Origin: Mycoplasmatota bacterium
GTDB taxonomy: Bacteria > Bacillota_I > Bacilli_A > RF39 > UBA660
Direction: 5' to 3'
NCBI GenBank assembly: GCA_022774645.1
Contig: JALFKQ010000015.1
Location: 1-43,104 of the forward strand
DNA: 43,104 bases
The notes beneath the pieces were generated by a model, which had not been told where the DNA came from, made no database searches, and worked only from the letters and a program-made list of their open reading frames with translations. Shown here one piece after another: positions 1 through 9,412 of this stretch. How positions within the stretch are numbered: position 1 is the stretch's first letter; the number at the start of each line of letters is the position of its first letter. The translations under genes were made by a program, and so were the position numbers.

Positions 1-633
1 TTGGTAAATAATACAGAAGATAAATATATTAAAATAACTGATCAAAAGCAAATAGAATATATATTGGCACAACAAGATGTATTAGATTTTAGTAATTTAT
101 TAAATATGTCTAAAGAAGAAATAACTAAAAAGATATTTAAACTAAAAATGAAATTATTAGAAGAAAGTGACAAAGAAGAAGGTATGTCACCAGAAGAATA
201 TAGAAAAGCTAAAATAGAAGCATATAAAAACAGAATGAGAATAGAATATTTAATATCTCAATTTAAAGAATCATTAGCATATAGAAAGTGTCAGAATAAC
301 AGTATATATCCAGATGTACCAAACCCTAATTATAATAGCTTAAGTGATGGACAAATATCATCAGGTATTTCAATAAAACAAGGTAACATAGTTTTCTATA
401 AAGAAAATGGTGAAGAAATAACAAAAGAAGAAATAGATCCAAGTTTTTATAATACAGCAGTAACAATTATTGAAAGTGATTTAAGATATGAAAATCCAGA
501 AGATGACAAAGAGTTTGTTGAAAGACAAAGTGAAGATGGAAAATATTTAGTATTAGAATCCAGAACAATAGATCATACTAATAATAAATCTAAAACCAGA
601 AAATTATTAAATAAAAGTAGAAGTAATCAATAA
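1..633 (+). CDS. Hypothetical charged protein (start at window edge)
   Basis: I do not recognise this 210-residue protein. It opens with TTG at base 1, so the true start may lie upstream of the window and the N-terminus is uncertain. It is hydrophilic and rich in Lys, Glu and Ile, with no signal peptide or membrane segment, so it is probably cytoplasmic. Residues about 40-100 look helical and charged; the last 15 residues are very basic (Lys/Arg/Ser/Asn). Its stop codon lies in the loop of a terminator hairpin, which separates it from ezrA. No function is inferred. Confidence 0.6.
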   Translation: MVNNTEDKYIKITDQKQIEYILAQQDVLDFSNLLNMSKEEITKKIFKLKMKLLEESDKEEGMSPEEYRKAKIEAYKNRMRIEYLISQFKESLAYRKCQNNSIYPDVPNPNYNSLSDGQISSGISIKQGNIVFYKENGEEITKEEIDPSFYNTAVTIIESDLRYENPEDDKEFVERQSEDGKYLVLESRTIDHTNNKSKTRKLLNKSRSNQ

Positions 634-647
634 AAAGATTACTTTTT
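621..647 (+). terminator. Intrinsic terminator of the first gene
   Basis: AAGTAATC (621-628) pairs with GATTACTT (637-644), followed by a T run. The TAA stop of the upstream gene (631-633) lies in the loop. Confidence 0.7.
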
Positions 648-704
648 ATTTTGAAAGGCTACAAAAACATTTATAAATATGTTAAAATGTATAAGGAGGA
701 TTGT

Positions 705-2423
705 ATGGATAAAATAACAATTATAATAACAGGAATTTTTGTATTTTGTATAATACTTATATATATATTAACAATAATAATTAAAAATAAGAAAAAGAAA
801 GAGATTTTATTTAATGTAGATAGGTTAACAACTGAGAAGAACTTGATAATTTCTTCATCTTTAATAACAGAATTATCAAAGGCAAATAAGCTAATTAATA
901 ATAAAAAGATAGCTAGTGAAGTAGAAGAATGGAAAAAAAGATTTGATGATATTGAAAAAAATGATATGCCTAAATTAACAGATAAATTAATTGAAGTGGA
1001 AAATTATATACTTGAAAAAAACTATGCAGAAGCACATAGAAGTTTAAATAAGGCAGAGAAAAGCATTTTTTATGTTAAAGCTAAATCTATAAAATTATTA
1101 AATGAAATAAAAGAGTTAACCGAAAGTGAAGAAAGAAATAGAGAAGCAATAACTAAGTTAAAAAGTATATATAGAGAAGTTGTATTCAAATATAATAAAA
1201 ATAAAAATGATTATATGGATGTATCTTCTAGAATTGAATTACAATTTGAAAATATAGATAAATTATTTAGTGCTTTTGAAGTAGCAGTACAAAATAGTGA
1301 ATATGATGAACTTGGTAAAATAGTAAAAGCACTTGATGATATGATTCATAATATAAGTATAGTTATAGAAGAAGCACCAACTATTGCTATGATGGCTACA
1401 ATGGTTCTTCCTAAGAAAATGAAAGACATAAAGAGTTTAGCAACTAAGATGACAAGAGAAGGATATAACTTAGAATATCTAAATATTGATTATAATATTG
1501 AAGAAACAAATAAAAAAATTGCTGAAATAATGGATAGATTATATGTACTAAATCTACAAGATTCAATATTTGATTTAAAAACATTACTAGATTATTATGA
1601 AACATTATATAGTGATTTTGATGCTGAAAAAAGAGGTAAAAAAGAATATGAAAGAGGACTTATTAATATAAGTGAAAGAATAAGTAAAGTAAGTTCAATT
1701 ATAAGAAATTTATATTCTGAAATAGATAATATTAAAGATACTTATGATTTAAGTGATGATGAGATTAAAGTTATTGATGAAATAAATAAAGATTTAATAG
1801 CTGTTAAAGATAGCTTTAAATTAGTAAAAGATAGAACTCTTATTAAGGTTATGCCATATTCAAAATTAAGTAGTGAAATTGAAATGGTAGCTGTTAATTT
1901 ATCTAAAGTTGAAGATAAGCTTGAATCAACTCTTAAAAATTTAGGAAGTTTAAAAGAAGATGAAGCAAGAGCAAGAGATCAATTAAGTGAAATAAAAGCA
2001 ATTATTAATAATTCTAAATATAAAATTAAAGATTATAATTTACCAGTTATACCAGATAAATTTTATATAGAATTAAAAGAAGCACATGATGCAATAAAAG
2101 AGATAGTAAAAGAAATAGATAAAAAACCAATATCAATTAAAACATTAAATTTAAGAGTAGATACAGCGAGAGATTTATCATTAAAACTATATCAAACAGC
2201 AGATTCATTAGTAAATACAGCTGCAATGGCTGAAATGGCAATAGTATATGGAAATAGATATAGAAGTAGTAATACAGAAGTGGAAATGGGATTAATATCT
2301 GCCTCTAAATCATTTTATAAAGGAGACTATAAAAACTCATTAGAAATAGTATTAAATACACTTAATATTGTTGAACCTGGAATACATAAAAAACTTCTTA
2401 GTAAAATGGAAAAAGAGGTGTAA
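705..2423 (+). CDS. ezrA: Septation ring formation regulator EzrA
   Basis: EzrA is a membrane-anchored, spectrin-like negative regulator of FtsZ ring assembly in Firmicutes. The 572-residue protein has one N-terminal membrane segment (about residues 5-26), a short Lys-rich stop-transfer stretch, then long coiled-coil repeats to the C-terminus. The C-terminal part carries the family signature YGNRYRSS followed by a GDYKNSLEI-like stretch and a VEPG ending. An ATG at 651 is in frame, but I chose 705 because a strong AAGGAGG site precedes it and it puts the membrane helix at the N-terminus. Length matches the family (about 560-570). The next gene, ftsK, starts 3 bases after the stop, so the two are probably co-transcribed as a division module. 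Confidence 0.92.
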   Translation: MDKITIIITGIFVFCIILIYILTIIIKNKKKKEILFNVDRLTTEKNLIISSSLITELSKANKLINNKKIASEVEEWKKRFDDIEKNDMPKLTDKLIEVENYILEKNYAEAHRSLNKAEKSIFYVKAKSIKLLNEIKELTESEERNREAITKLKSIYREVVFKYNKNKNDYMDVSSRIELQFENIDKLFSAFEVAVQNSEYDELGKIVKALDDMIHNISIVIEEAPTIAMMATMVLPKKMKDIKSLATKMTREGYNLEYLNIDYNIEETNKKIAEIMDRLYVLNLQDSIFDLKTLLDYYETLYSDFDAEKRGKKEYERGLINISERISKVSSIIRNLYSEIDNIKDTYDLSDDEIKVIDEINKDLIAVKDSFKLVKDRTLIKVMPYSKLSSEIEMVAVNLSKVEDKLESTLKNLGSLKEDEARARDQLSEIKAIINNSKYKIKDYNLPVIPDKFYIELKEAHDAIKEIVKEIDKKPISIKTLNLRVDTARDLSLKLYQTADSLVNTAAMAEMAIVYGNRYRSSNTEVEMGLISASKSFYKGDYKNSLEIVLNTLNIVEPGIHKKLLSKMEKEV

Positions 2424-2425
2424 TA

Positions 2426-4678
2426 ATGGCTAAAAAGAAAAAAGAAAAAACTAGTAAAAAAGGTATTAGTTATGCTAAAGAATTAGAAGGCTTAATACTA
2501 ATATTAGTTTCAATAACTGGACTTGGTAATTTTGGAATAGTGGGTTCACTTATGAAAAAATTTGCTATATTCTTATTTGGAACTTGGTATACATTAGGAC
2601 TTGTTTTAGCATTAGCTCTTGGAATATATTTAATAGTTAAAAGAAATAAACCAAATTATTTAAGTGGAAGGATGATAGGTATATATGCAATTGTACTTGC
2701 ACTATTATTATTTTCACATACAAAATATATTTCAAATAATAAACTAACAGCAAGAGATATATTTACAAAAACATTTGATAATATATCAGCTTCATACGAA
2801 CAAGAAAGTGAAATAAGAAATACTGGTGGAGGAATTATCGGAGCAACATCAAGTTGGGCATTTGTATCATTGTTTGATGTAGAAGGTACTAGTATTGTGA
2901 TAGTAATTATTTCGCTATTTGGACTTATTATGTTATTTGAAATGAACTTATCTGACTTATGTAGTTCGATTGCAGATTCATTTAGAAATATGAAAAATAA
3001 GAAAGAGGAAAAGAAGCAAGTTAGAGAAGAACAAAAGCAAAGCAGAATTAGAGATATAGAAGAGGAAGAAGAAAAACCAATTGATAAAAGAGTTGTTATT
3101 ACGAGTGTAGAAAACTTACAAGAACAACTTCATAAAGATGATACGGTTGGAACCCTACCACCAGCTAAGGAAGTTGAAAAAACAGAAGAAGTTACAGATT
3201 CAAAACCTTATAAGAAACCTTCTATACAATTATTAAATCCATCAAAGAGTAAAGGAAAAGTTAATTCAACTGAATTTATAACAGCAAATACAAAAATATT
3301 AGAAAGAGTATTTACTGACTTTGGAATTAAAGCAAAAGTAATAGAAGTTCATGTAGGACCCGCTGTTACTCAATATGAAATGGAATTAGAAAGAGGCACT
3401 AAGGTTAATAAGGTACTTAGTATTTCAAGAGAAATAGCATTAGCATTAGCAGCAAAAGAAGTTAGAATAGAAGCACCAATACCTGGAAAAAATACTGTTG
3501 GTGTAGAAATACCTAATCAAACAATTATGGCTGTATCAATGAGAGAAATAATGGAAGATTTAGAAAGAAACCCAAAATATAAAGACTCTAAACTTGCAGC
3601 TCCTCTTGGTAGAGATATAATGGGTAATGTTAAATGTGTAGAAATAAACAAAACTCCACATATGTTAGTAGCCGGAGCTACTGGTAGTGGTAAATCAGTA
3701 TGTATTAATAATATTATTCTAGCAATACTTATGAGAGCAACACCAGAAGAAGTAAAGATGGTTCTTGTTGATCCTAAAAAAGTAGAATTTAATGTATATG
3801 AAGGAATACCTCATTTGCTTACTCCAGTTGTTACAGATCCTAAAAAAGCATCAGCAGCACTACAAAAAATTGTTGTTGAAATGGATGAGAGATATGAAAC
3901 ATTTAAAAATAGTGGAACAAAAAATATACAAACTTATAATGATTATGTAGAAAAGAAATTAAAAAGTGATCCTAATTGTGGCCTTACTAAAATGCCATTT
4001 ATATTAGTTGTTATTGATGAGCTTGCTGATTTAATGCTTGTAGCAGCAAAAGAAGTTGAAGAATCAATTATGAGAATTACACAACTTGCAAGAGCTGCTG
4101 GAATACATTTAATAGTAGCAACACAAAGACCATCAACTGATATAATCACTGGTGTTGTAAAATCTAATATACCTACGAGAATTTCATTTGCTGTTTCTTC
4201 AAGTATAGATTCAAGAACAATACTTGATATGGTAGGAGCAGAAAAACTTCTTGGTAAAGGTGATATGCTTTATAAACCAATGGATGATAATACACCTACA
4301 AGAATTCAAGGAAGTTTTGTTGGCGATGATGAGATTGAAAGAGTAGTTAATTTTGTAAAAGAAAATTGTAATCCACCAAAATATAATGAAAAATTCACTA
4401 ATTTAGATTCATCATCAAGTGGAAGTGAAAACTCTCATTCTGGTGAATCAGGTGGAGGCGGAGCAAAAGATGTACTTTATGATGAAATATTAAATTATGC
4501 AATTAGAATGGGTCAAATAAGTGCATCATTAATTCAAAGAAAATATTCTATTGGTTATAATAGAGCAGCAAGAATAATGGATCAATTTGAAGAGCAAGGA
4601 TTAGTTGGTCCAGCAAAAGGCTCTAAGCCAAGAGATGTACTAGTAAAATTAGAATCACAGGGAGGAAATGAAGAGTAA
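2426..4678 (+). CDS. ftsK: DNA translocase FtsK/SpoIIIE
   Basis: FtsK/SpoIIIE is a membrane-anchored hexameric ATPase that pumps DNA through the closing septum. The N-terminal 190 residues hold about four membrane segments. A charged Lys/Glu linker follows (about 190-270), then the motor: Walker A GATGSGKS near residue 418, Walker B VVIDELADLM near 528, and the ATQRPS sensor near 565. A winged-helix gamma domain closes the protein (about 690-745) and would read orientation sequences on DNA. A Ser/Gly-rich linker sits between motor and gamma domain. At 750 residues it is of normal size for a Gram-positive SpoIIIE/SftA-type protein. Its stop overlaps the deoD start by one base. Whether it serves division only or also sporulation cannot be told from sequence. 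Confidence 0.95.
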   Translation: MAKKKKEKTSKKGISYAKELEGLILILVSITGLGNFGIVGSLMKKFAIFLFGTWYTLGLVLALALGIYLIVKRNKPNYLSGRMIGIYAIVLALLLFSHTKYISNNKLTARDIFTKTFDNISASYEQESEIRNTGGGIIGATSSWAFVSLFDVEGTSIVIVIISLFGLIMLFEMNLSDLCSSIADSFRNMKNKKEEKKQVREEQKQSRIRDIEEEEEKPIDKRVVITSVENLQEQLHKDDTVGTLPPAKEVEKTEEVTDSKPYKKPSIQLLNPSKSKGKVNSTEFITANTKILERVFTDFGIKAKVIEVHVGPAVTQYEMELERGTKVNKVLSISREIALALAAKEVRIEAPIPGKNTVGVEIPNQTIMAVSMREIMEDLERNPKYKDSKLAAPLGRDIMGNVKCVEINKTPHMLVAGATGSGKSVCINNIILAILMRATPEEVKMVLVDPKKVEFNVYEGIPHLLTPVVTDPKKASAALQKIVVEMDERYETFKNSGTKNIQTYNDYVEKKLKSDPNCGLTKMPFILVVIDELADLMLVAAKEVEESIMRITQLARAAGIHLIVATQRPSTDIITGVVKSNIPTRISFAVSSSIDSRTILDMVGAEKLLGKGDMLYKPMDDNTPTRIQGSFVGDDEIERVVNFVKENCNPPKYNEKFTNLDSSSSGSENSHSGESGGGGAKDVLYDEILNYAIRMGQISASLIQRKYSIGYNRAARIMDQFEEQGLVGPAKGSKPRDVLVKLESQGGNEE

Positions 4679-5385
4679 TGGGAACAGTTCATATAGAAGC
4701 AGAAAAAGGACAAATAGCTAAAAGAGTATTAATGCCAGGAGATCCAAATAGAGCTAAATACATTGCGGAAAAATATTTAGAAAATCCTATTTTAGTAAAT
4801 CAATTAAGAGGCGAACTTGCATTTACAGGAAAATATAAAGGAGTAGATGTAACAGTATTTTCAAGCGGTATGGGAATTGGAAGTATGGGAATCTACAGTT
4901 ATGAATTATTTAATTTCTATGATGTTGATTCAATTATTAGAATAGGTACTGCTGGTAGCTATACAACTGATTTTAAAATATTTGATATTTTAGTTGCAGA
5001 TTCAGCCTATTCAAAAACAGATTTTGATGAAGAAGCTGGAAGAGAAGATGTTGAAATAATAAATTCATCATTTGAACTTAATAGTGCAATTATGGATACC
5101 GCAGCTCTTAAGAGAATAAATGCAAGACTTGGAAGAGTACATACAACTGAAGCATTTTATACAGAAAATAAAGATTATACAAAATTTATAGAACTTGGAT
5201 GTAAAGCAGTAGAAATGGAAACTTATGCTTTATTATATAATGCTAAAAAATTCCTTAAAAAAGCAACTGCAATACTTACTATAAGCGATAGTTTAATTAC
5301 TCATGAAGAAATAGATCCAAAGGCAAGAGAACAAAAGCTTGATGAAATGATTCTTTTAGCATTAGAATCTATAATAAAAAAATAG
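4678..5385 (+). CDS. deoD: Purine nucleoside phosphorylase DeoD
   Basis: This cytosolic trimeric/hexameric enzyme splits purine (deoxy)ribonucleosides with phosphate to a free base and (deoxy)ribose-1-phosphate in nucleoside salvage. The 235-residue length is typical of DeoD. Visible family motifs are MPGDPNRAKYIAE near residue 19, the phosphate/ribose loop GMGIGSMG near 63, the ribose-binding EMETYAL near 178 and the catalytic Asp in the SDSL stretch near 203. The start ATG overlaps the ftsK stop (TAATG), so translation is coupled. A strong terminator follows. A second, more divergent nucleoside phosphorylase is encoded at 33827-34609. Confidence 0.93.
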   Translation: MGTVHIEAEKGQIAKRVLMPGDPNRAKYIAEKYLENPILVNQLRGELAFTGKYKGVDVTVFSSGMGIGSMGIYSYELFNFYDVDSIIRIGTAGSYTTDFKIFDILVADSAYSKTDFDEEAGREDVEIINSSFELNSAIMDTAALKRINARLGRVHTTEAFYTENKDYTKFIELGCKAVEMETYALLYNAKKFLKKATAILTISDSLITHEEIDPKAREQKLDEMILLALESIIKK

Positions 5386-5402
5386 AAATAAAACATAATA
5401 AT

Positions 5403-5427
5403 AAAGAAGATATTATATCTTCTTTTT
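5403..5427 (+). terminator. Intrinsic terminator after deoD
   Basis: AAAGAAGATA pairs with TATCTTCTTT around a TTA loop, followed by T residues. It ends the ezrA-ftsK-deoD unit. Confidence 0.85.
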
Positions 5428-5447
5428 ATGCCTATAAGGAGGATGAA

Positions 5448-6704
5448 ATGGAATACAAGAAAATACAAAATAAAGAATACACTTTACATTTAATAAATTC
5501 AAATAGATTTAAAACAATGAATATTGTAGTTTTTCTAACAAAAGAATTCGATAAAGAAGATATTACATATGGCGGTATGCTTAGTAGTAATTTAGTTTAT
5601 ACTTCAAAAAAATATAATACTAAAAATAAAATGGCTACAATAGGTGAAGAATTATATGGAGCTAATGTCACTGCATCATTTGGAATATCAGGTAATAGTG
5701 AATCATATATATTTTCATTAGATTTTTTAAATCCAAAATATACTGAAGAGAAATATATGGATGAAACTATAGATTTTCTATGTGAAATATTATTTAACCC
5801 AAATGTTAAAGATAATTCGTTTGATGAAAACTACTTTAATATCATTAAGAAGGATGCAATAACAAGAAGTTTATCAACAAAAGATAATCCTGGTCTTTTT
5901 GCTAGTATTGAATATTCTAAAATAATGTATAAAGGAACACCAACAGCTTATAATACAATACCGAGTAAAGAAGAATTGGAAAAAGTAACTGCTAAAAAAC
6001 TATATCAAAAATATATTGAATTATTTAACGGTAATTATAAAATAGATATTGTTGTTCATGGAGAAATAGATGATGATATAATACCAATAATAGAAAATAA
6101 ATTTAAATCAGTAAAAGGTAACAATAATAAAGTAGTATTTGATATTAAACATAAATATGATGATAAAGTAGTAGAAAAAGTAGATACACTTCCATTTAAT
6201 CAATCAAAACTCTATATAGGTTATAGATTAAATAATTTAAATTATCACGAAATGAATCATGTACTAAGAGTATATAATACAATACTAGGTACTATGAACG
6301 ATTCATTATTATTCAATATAGTAAGAGAAGAACACTCTCTTTGTTATACTGTTGGTTCATATTATTCAAAATATAATCCATCTCTAACAATATATGCTGG
6401 TATAAATAAAGTGAATTATGAAGAGGCTGTTAAATTAATAAAAGAATGTGTTAACTTAATGAGTGATAAAGATGCTGTTGAAAGATTATTTAATTCAGCA
6501 TTAAAAACAATAAATACATATATAAATAATTACTATGATGATGTAACATCACAAATAAATGAATATTATAAAAGAGAGTTTGAAAAGATAGAAACAGTTG
6601 AAGAAATGAAAGAAAATATCAATAAAGTTACAATAGATGAAGTAATTAATTTAAATAAAAAGATATCACTTAGTACTATATATTTATTAAGGGGTGAAGC
6701 ATGA
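5448..6704 (+). CDS. M16-family peptidase-like protein, YmfF type (no zinc site)
   Basis: This 418-residue protein belongs to the M16 (insulinase/pitrilysin) superfamily and pairs with the next gene as in the Bacillus ymfF-ymfH locus, where the pair has been linked to elongation factor P modification. It has the two-lobe M16 layout but lacks the HxxEH zinc motif where its partner has it, so it is probably the non-catalytic half of a heterodimer. The C-lobe keeps the conserved SLCYTVGSYYSKY stretch near residue 300, which resembles the R/Y substrate-binding region of M16 proteins. The start has an AAGGAGG site. It ends in TGA, overlapping the next ATG by four bases (ATGA). The assignment to the EF-P pathway is inferred from family and pairing only. 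Confidence 0.82.
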   Translation: MEYKKIQNKEYTLHLINSNRFKTMNIVVFLTKEFDKEDITYGGMLSSNLVYTSKKYNTKNKMATIGEELYGANVTASFGISGNSESYIFSLDFLNPKYTEEKYMDETIDFLCEILFNPNVKDNSFDENYFNIIKKDAITRSLSTKDNPGLFASIEYSKIMYKGTPTAYNTIPSKEELEKVTAKKLYQKYIELFNGNYKIDIVVHGEIDDDIIPIIENKFKSVKGNNNKVVFDIKHKYDDKVVEKVDTLPFNQSKLYIGYRLNNLNYHEMNHVLRVYNTILGTMNDSLLFNIVREEHSLCYTVGSYYSKYNPSLTIYAGINKVNYEEAVKLIKECVNLMSDKDAVERLFNSALKTINTYINNYYDDVTSQINEYYKREFEKIETVEEMKENINKVTIDEVINLNKKISLSTIYLLRGEA

Positions 6705-7966
6705 AAAAGAAGATATTTGAAAGAGTAAATGAATCATTGCTAACAGAAAAGTTAGATAATGGAGTAGAAGTATATTTATATAAAACTAATAAAACAAAAA
6801 ATTTCTATATAACAATATCAGTTAAATATGGAGCTAATGTTACAAAATATAAAATAGGTGATAAAGTAACAGAGATAATACCTGGTAGTGCTCACTTTTT
6901 AGAACATAAAGTAATGGCATTATCAGAAAATAAAGAAATATCAAAAAGAATAAATGAGCTTGGTAGTCTTGCAAATGCATGGACAAGTTATAATGGTACA
7001 AATTACAACATATTTGGTAGTATAAATATCAAAGAAAACTTAATATTACTTTTAGATATATTCTATAATACAGATATAAACCCTAAAAATGTAGAAGAAG
7101 AAAAGGGTATTATTGGTGAAGAAATAGATATGTATAAAGATAAAATAAATAGTTATATGGCAAGTGAACTATTTAAAAATCTATTTAATACTTCATATGT
7201 AAAAAACACAGTAGTAGGTGAAAGAAGTGATATAGCTAAAATAACTGCAAAAGGTTTAAATAAAATATATAAAGATTTTTATGTACCTAATAATACATTT
7301 ATAACAGTATGTGGTAACTTTGATGAAAATGATATTATGAATACAATAAAAGAATATATGAATAAACTTGATTTAAAACCTAAAAAGTTACCAAAAGTAA
7401 TAAAAGGTAGAGAAAAAGATACAGTAAGAATACCATATCAAGAAATTAAAAAAGATATAAATGATGTTAGAGTTAAATATGCTATTAAAATAAATAGAAA
7501 AGCATTTAGTGTTAAAAATAAAAGATTATTATCTGCATATTTAAATATAATTTTAGGAGCAAATTTTTCCGCAACATCTCCATTATATGAAAAATATAAA
7601 AATGAAAATATAGTTACAAGTTTAAATCGTTCAATGAGTATAATAGATAATCATATAGTTATAATAATTGAAGCATTCACAAAAGATGGAGACAGATTTA
7701 TAAAAGAATTAGAAAAAGATATTAAAAAACTTTCATTATCAAAAGATGAATTTGAAAGAAAGAGAAAAAGATATCTTAAAAGTTATATTTTAGATTTTGA
7801 TAATATAGAAGATGTTGAATATATTATTGCTATTTCATTAATGACAGAAAACAAAATAAGCTATAAAGCTTATTCAGAAATAATGAGTTTAGATTATAAT
7901 ATAGCATTAGAAGTATTAAAAAGTATCAATACAGATAATGTTTCAATTATTAAAACAGTAAAATAA
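6701..7966 (+). CDS. M16-family zinc peptidase, YmfH type
   Basis: This is the catalytic partner of the preceding M16-like protein. The 421-residue protein has the inverted zinc motif HFLEH at residues 65-69 and a downstream EEEKGIIGEEIDMY stretch (about 132-145) that supplies the third zinc ligand (Glu). The start ATG overlaps the upstream TGA stop, so the two subunits are translationally coupled in equal amounts. In Firmicutes the YmfF/YmfH pair is associated with EF-P post-translational modification, but the sequence alone shows only an M16 peptidase. A shared hairpin terminator follows, facing a leftward gene. Confidence 0.88.
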   Translation: MKKKIFERVNESLLTEKLDNGVEVYLYKTNKTKNFYITISVKYGANVTKYKIGDKVTEIIPGSAHFLEHKVMALSENKEISKRINELGSLANAWTSYNGTNYNIFGSINIKENLILLLDIFYNTDINPKNVEEEKGIIGEEIDMYKDKINSYMASELFKNLFNTSYVKNTVVGERSDIAKITAKGLNKIYKDFYVPNNTFITVCGNFDENDIMNTIKEYMNKLDLKPKKLPKVIKGREKDTVRIPYQEIKKDINDVRVKYAIKINRKAFSVKNKRLLSAYLNIILGANFSATSPLYEKYKNENIVTSLNRSMSIIDNHIVIIIEAFTKDGDRFIKELEKDIKKLSLSKDEFERKRKRYLKSYILDFDNIEDVEYIIAISLMTENKISYKAYSEIMSLDYNIALEVLKSINTDNVSIIKTVK

Positions 7967-7994
7967 AACCTTGTTTTTAATAAACAAGGTTTTT
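7965..7994. terminator. Bidirectional terminator between ymfH-like gene and protease gene
   Basis: AAAACCTTGTTT (7965-7976) pairs with AAACAAGGTTTT (7982-7993). T runs on both strands let it serve both convergent genes. Confidence 0.85.
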
Positions 7995-8001
7995 ATATAG
8001 T

Positions 8002-9042
8002 TTATATTCTAACAGAAGAAGTTTTTTCAAGAAAATCTTCGTAAGCACGATAATCTCCAAATAATACTTCATTATTAACTAGTGGAATAACTATTTCTAA
8101 TGAATTAGTAAATTTCTTTAACTCATCCTCTTTTTCTTCTTCACTTAGATTAGAATATGAGTTTTTAGAATTATAAGTTTTTATTAAAAATTCTTTTATT
8201 CTACTAATTCTTTCTTTTAATTCTTTATTGATTTCATTACCATTTTCTCTTTGATCTGTTCTATAAGTTTCTGCATTAGTATAAAAGTCTAAATCTGTTA
8301 TGAATTGTCTTATATCTTCAAAATCTGCATATTTTTGTAATTCTTCAATTAGACCTCTTAAATCAGCAGTTAAATATAATTTATCAGTTATATCACTATC
8401 AAGAATTTCACTAAGTTTCATTGCTACCATAGTTTCAAATGGATAAGCTGGTTCTGTACTTGAAAAGTATTTACAAGAAAGCCACTCTGTATATCCCTCA
8501 TTTAAACCATCACCTAATTTTATTCCATTATTATAATCTATATAACAAAATCCGTTTCTATATATTTTATCTTCATAATTTGTTGAAGCTAAATGAAATA
8601 ATTCGTGATATGGAGCTTTATTACGATTAAATGAATCAAGTGCTGAATTATTTATGATAATTGTATTTTTAAGGCCAGGTAATCTACCAAAGTAATATAC
8701 TCCGCCATAAGATGAATTACTAACTTTTGAAATTACTTTGGCTGTTTTAATATTTTTATAAAAATTTCCAAGAACTTCAGGAGAAAAAATTTTATCTAAA
8801 ACATTCTTAAAGTTTGAGATGTCTTCTTTATATTTAGATTTAGCCGCTCTTGTTTTGCTAAAATCAAAATCAACTTTATCTAATATTTCTGGATGAGACA
8901 TTTCTTCTACACTAGTCGCATCCTTAAATGCAGTGTTTTCTCTTTTAATTGTAGTACGATTATTTTTAATTTGATAACATTTAAATAAACATAGTGAACC
9001 CAATGTCACACAAAACATAAGAGTTTCGGGATCAATTTGCAT
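8002..9042 (-). CDS. Membrane-anchored putative zinc metalloprotease (HExxH)
   Basis: This protein has a short hydrophobic N-terminal segment (about residues 7-22), then a soluble domain with the zinc motif HELFH at residues 146-150. A second conserved-looking stretch NEGYTEW at about 181-187 probably supplies the third ligand Glu, as in gluzincins. I do not recognise the exact family or substrate. The open frame extends to an ATG at 9057, but I prefer ATG 9042 (346 residues) because GGTGGTGAT just upstream fits a ribosome site. It overlaps the end of the DUF1292 gene by 11 bases and is probably co-transcribed with it. Toxin, autolysis or processing roles are all possible. Confidence 0.72.
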   Translation of the reverse strand: MQIDPETLMFCVTLGSLCLFKCYQIKNNRTTIKRENTAFKDATSVEEMSHPEILDKVDFDFSKTRAAKSKYKEDISNFKNVLDKIFSPEVLGNFYKNIKTAKVISKVSNSSYGGVYYFGRLPGLKNTIIINNSALDSFNRNKAPYHELFHLASTNYEDKIYRNGFCYIDYNNGIKLGDGLNEGYTEWLSCKYFSSTEPAYPFETMVAMKLSEILDSDITDKLYLTADLRGLIEELQKYADFEDIRQFITDLDFYTNAETYRTDQRENGNEINKELKERISRIKEFLIKTYNSKNSYSNLSEEEKEDELKKFTNSLEIVIPLVNNEVLFGDYRAYEDFLEKTSSVRI

Positions 9043-9304
9043 TATTATCACCACCATTAGTTATAGTTTCAATAATGTCTTGTATTGAATTAAAAATATT
9101 ATCATCTTGAATATCTTTTAAAACCATTTTAGCACTCCTATCATATTCACCAGCATAAACATTTAATTGATTATTTTCATCATAAGTATTATCAGTATAA
9201 ACTAAATATGTTTTATCATTTTCTTCAAACTTAAAAGTATATAAAATTTCATATTTAACAATTTTACCATCAATTTTAAGCTCTAAATATTTTTTATTAT
9301 CCAT
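9032..9304 (-). CDS. DUF1292 family protein
   Basis: This 90-residue acidic cytosolic protein matches the pattern of Firmicutes DUF1292 (YrzB-like): KYEILYTFKFEENDKTYLVYTD in two pieces, an Asn/Asp/Glu turn, a VYAGEYD strand, then a C-terminal helix (IFNSIQDIIETI). Function is unknown; in other Firmicutes the gene often sits beside yrrK/ruvX. Here it instead leads a two-gene leftward unit with a zinc protease. An AAGGTGA ribosome site precedes the ATG, and a promoter with TTTACA/TATAAT elements lies upstream. Confidence 0.8.
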   Translation of the reverse strand: MDNKKYLELKIDGKIVKYEILYTFKFEENDKTYLVYTDNTYDENNQLNVYAGEYDRSAKMVLKDIQDDNIFNSIQDIIETITNGGDNNAN

Positions 9305-9321
9305 AATTTCACCTTATATAA

Positions 9322-9351
9322 ATTATAACATTTAAAAACCATTTTTGTAAA
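9322..9351 (-). promoter_or_regulatory. Promoter of the DUF1292-protease unit
   Basis: Read leftward: -35 TTTACA (9351-9346), 18-base spacer, -10 TATAAT (9327-9322). It is back to back with the promoter of the NifS/NifU chimera. Confidence 0.6.
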
Positions 9352-9357
9352 TTTTTA

Positions 9358-9385
9358 TTGACAAGTAGGAAATAAATAGTAAAAA
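9358..9385 (+). promoter_or_regulatory. Promoter of the NifS/NifU chimera
   Basis: A perfect -35 TTGACA (9358-9363) is followed after 16 bases by a weak -10, TAAAAA (9380-9385). A weak -10 next to a palindrome suggests regulated transcription. Confidence 0.5.
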
Positions 9386-9387
9386 CC

Positions 9388-9398
9388 ACTAAATTAGT
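9388..9398 (+). promoter_or_regulatory. Palindrome, possible Rrf2/IscR-type operator
   Basis: ACTAA-A-TTAGT is a perfect inverted repeat at the expected transcription start of the NifS/NifU chimera. It resembles the ACTAA..TTAGT core I associate with Rrf2-family (IscR-like) operators of iron-sulfur genes in Firmicutes. The regulator assignment is inference. Confidence 0.4.
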
Positions 9399-9412
9399 AT
9401 GAAAGGAGAAAT

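Noticed and set aside
5448-6704. First M16 protein as a pseudogene because it lacks HxxEH
   Set aside because: Loss of the zinc site is the normal state of the YmfF-type partner, and the frame is intact.
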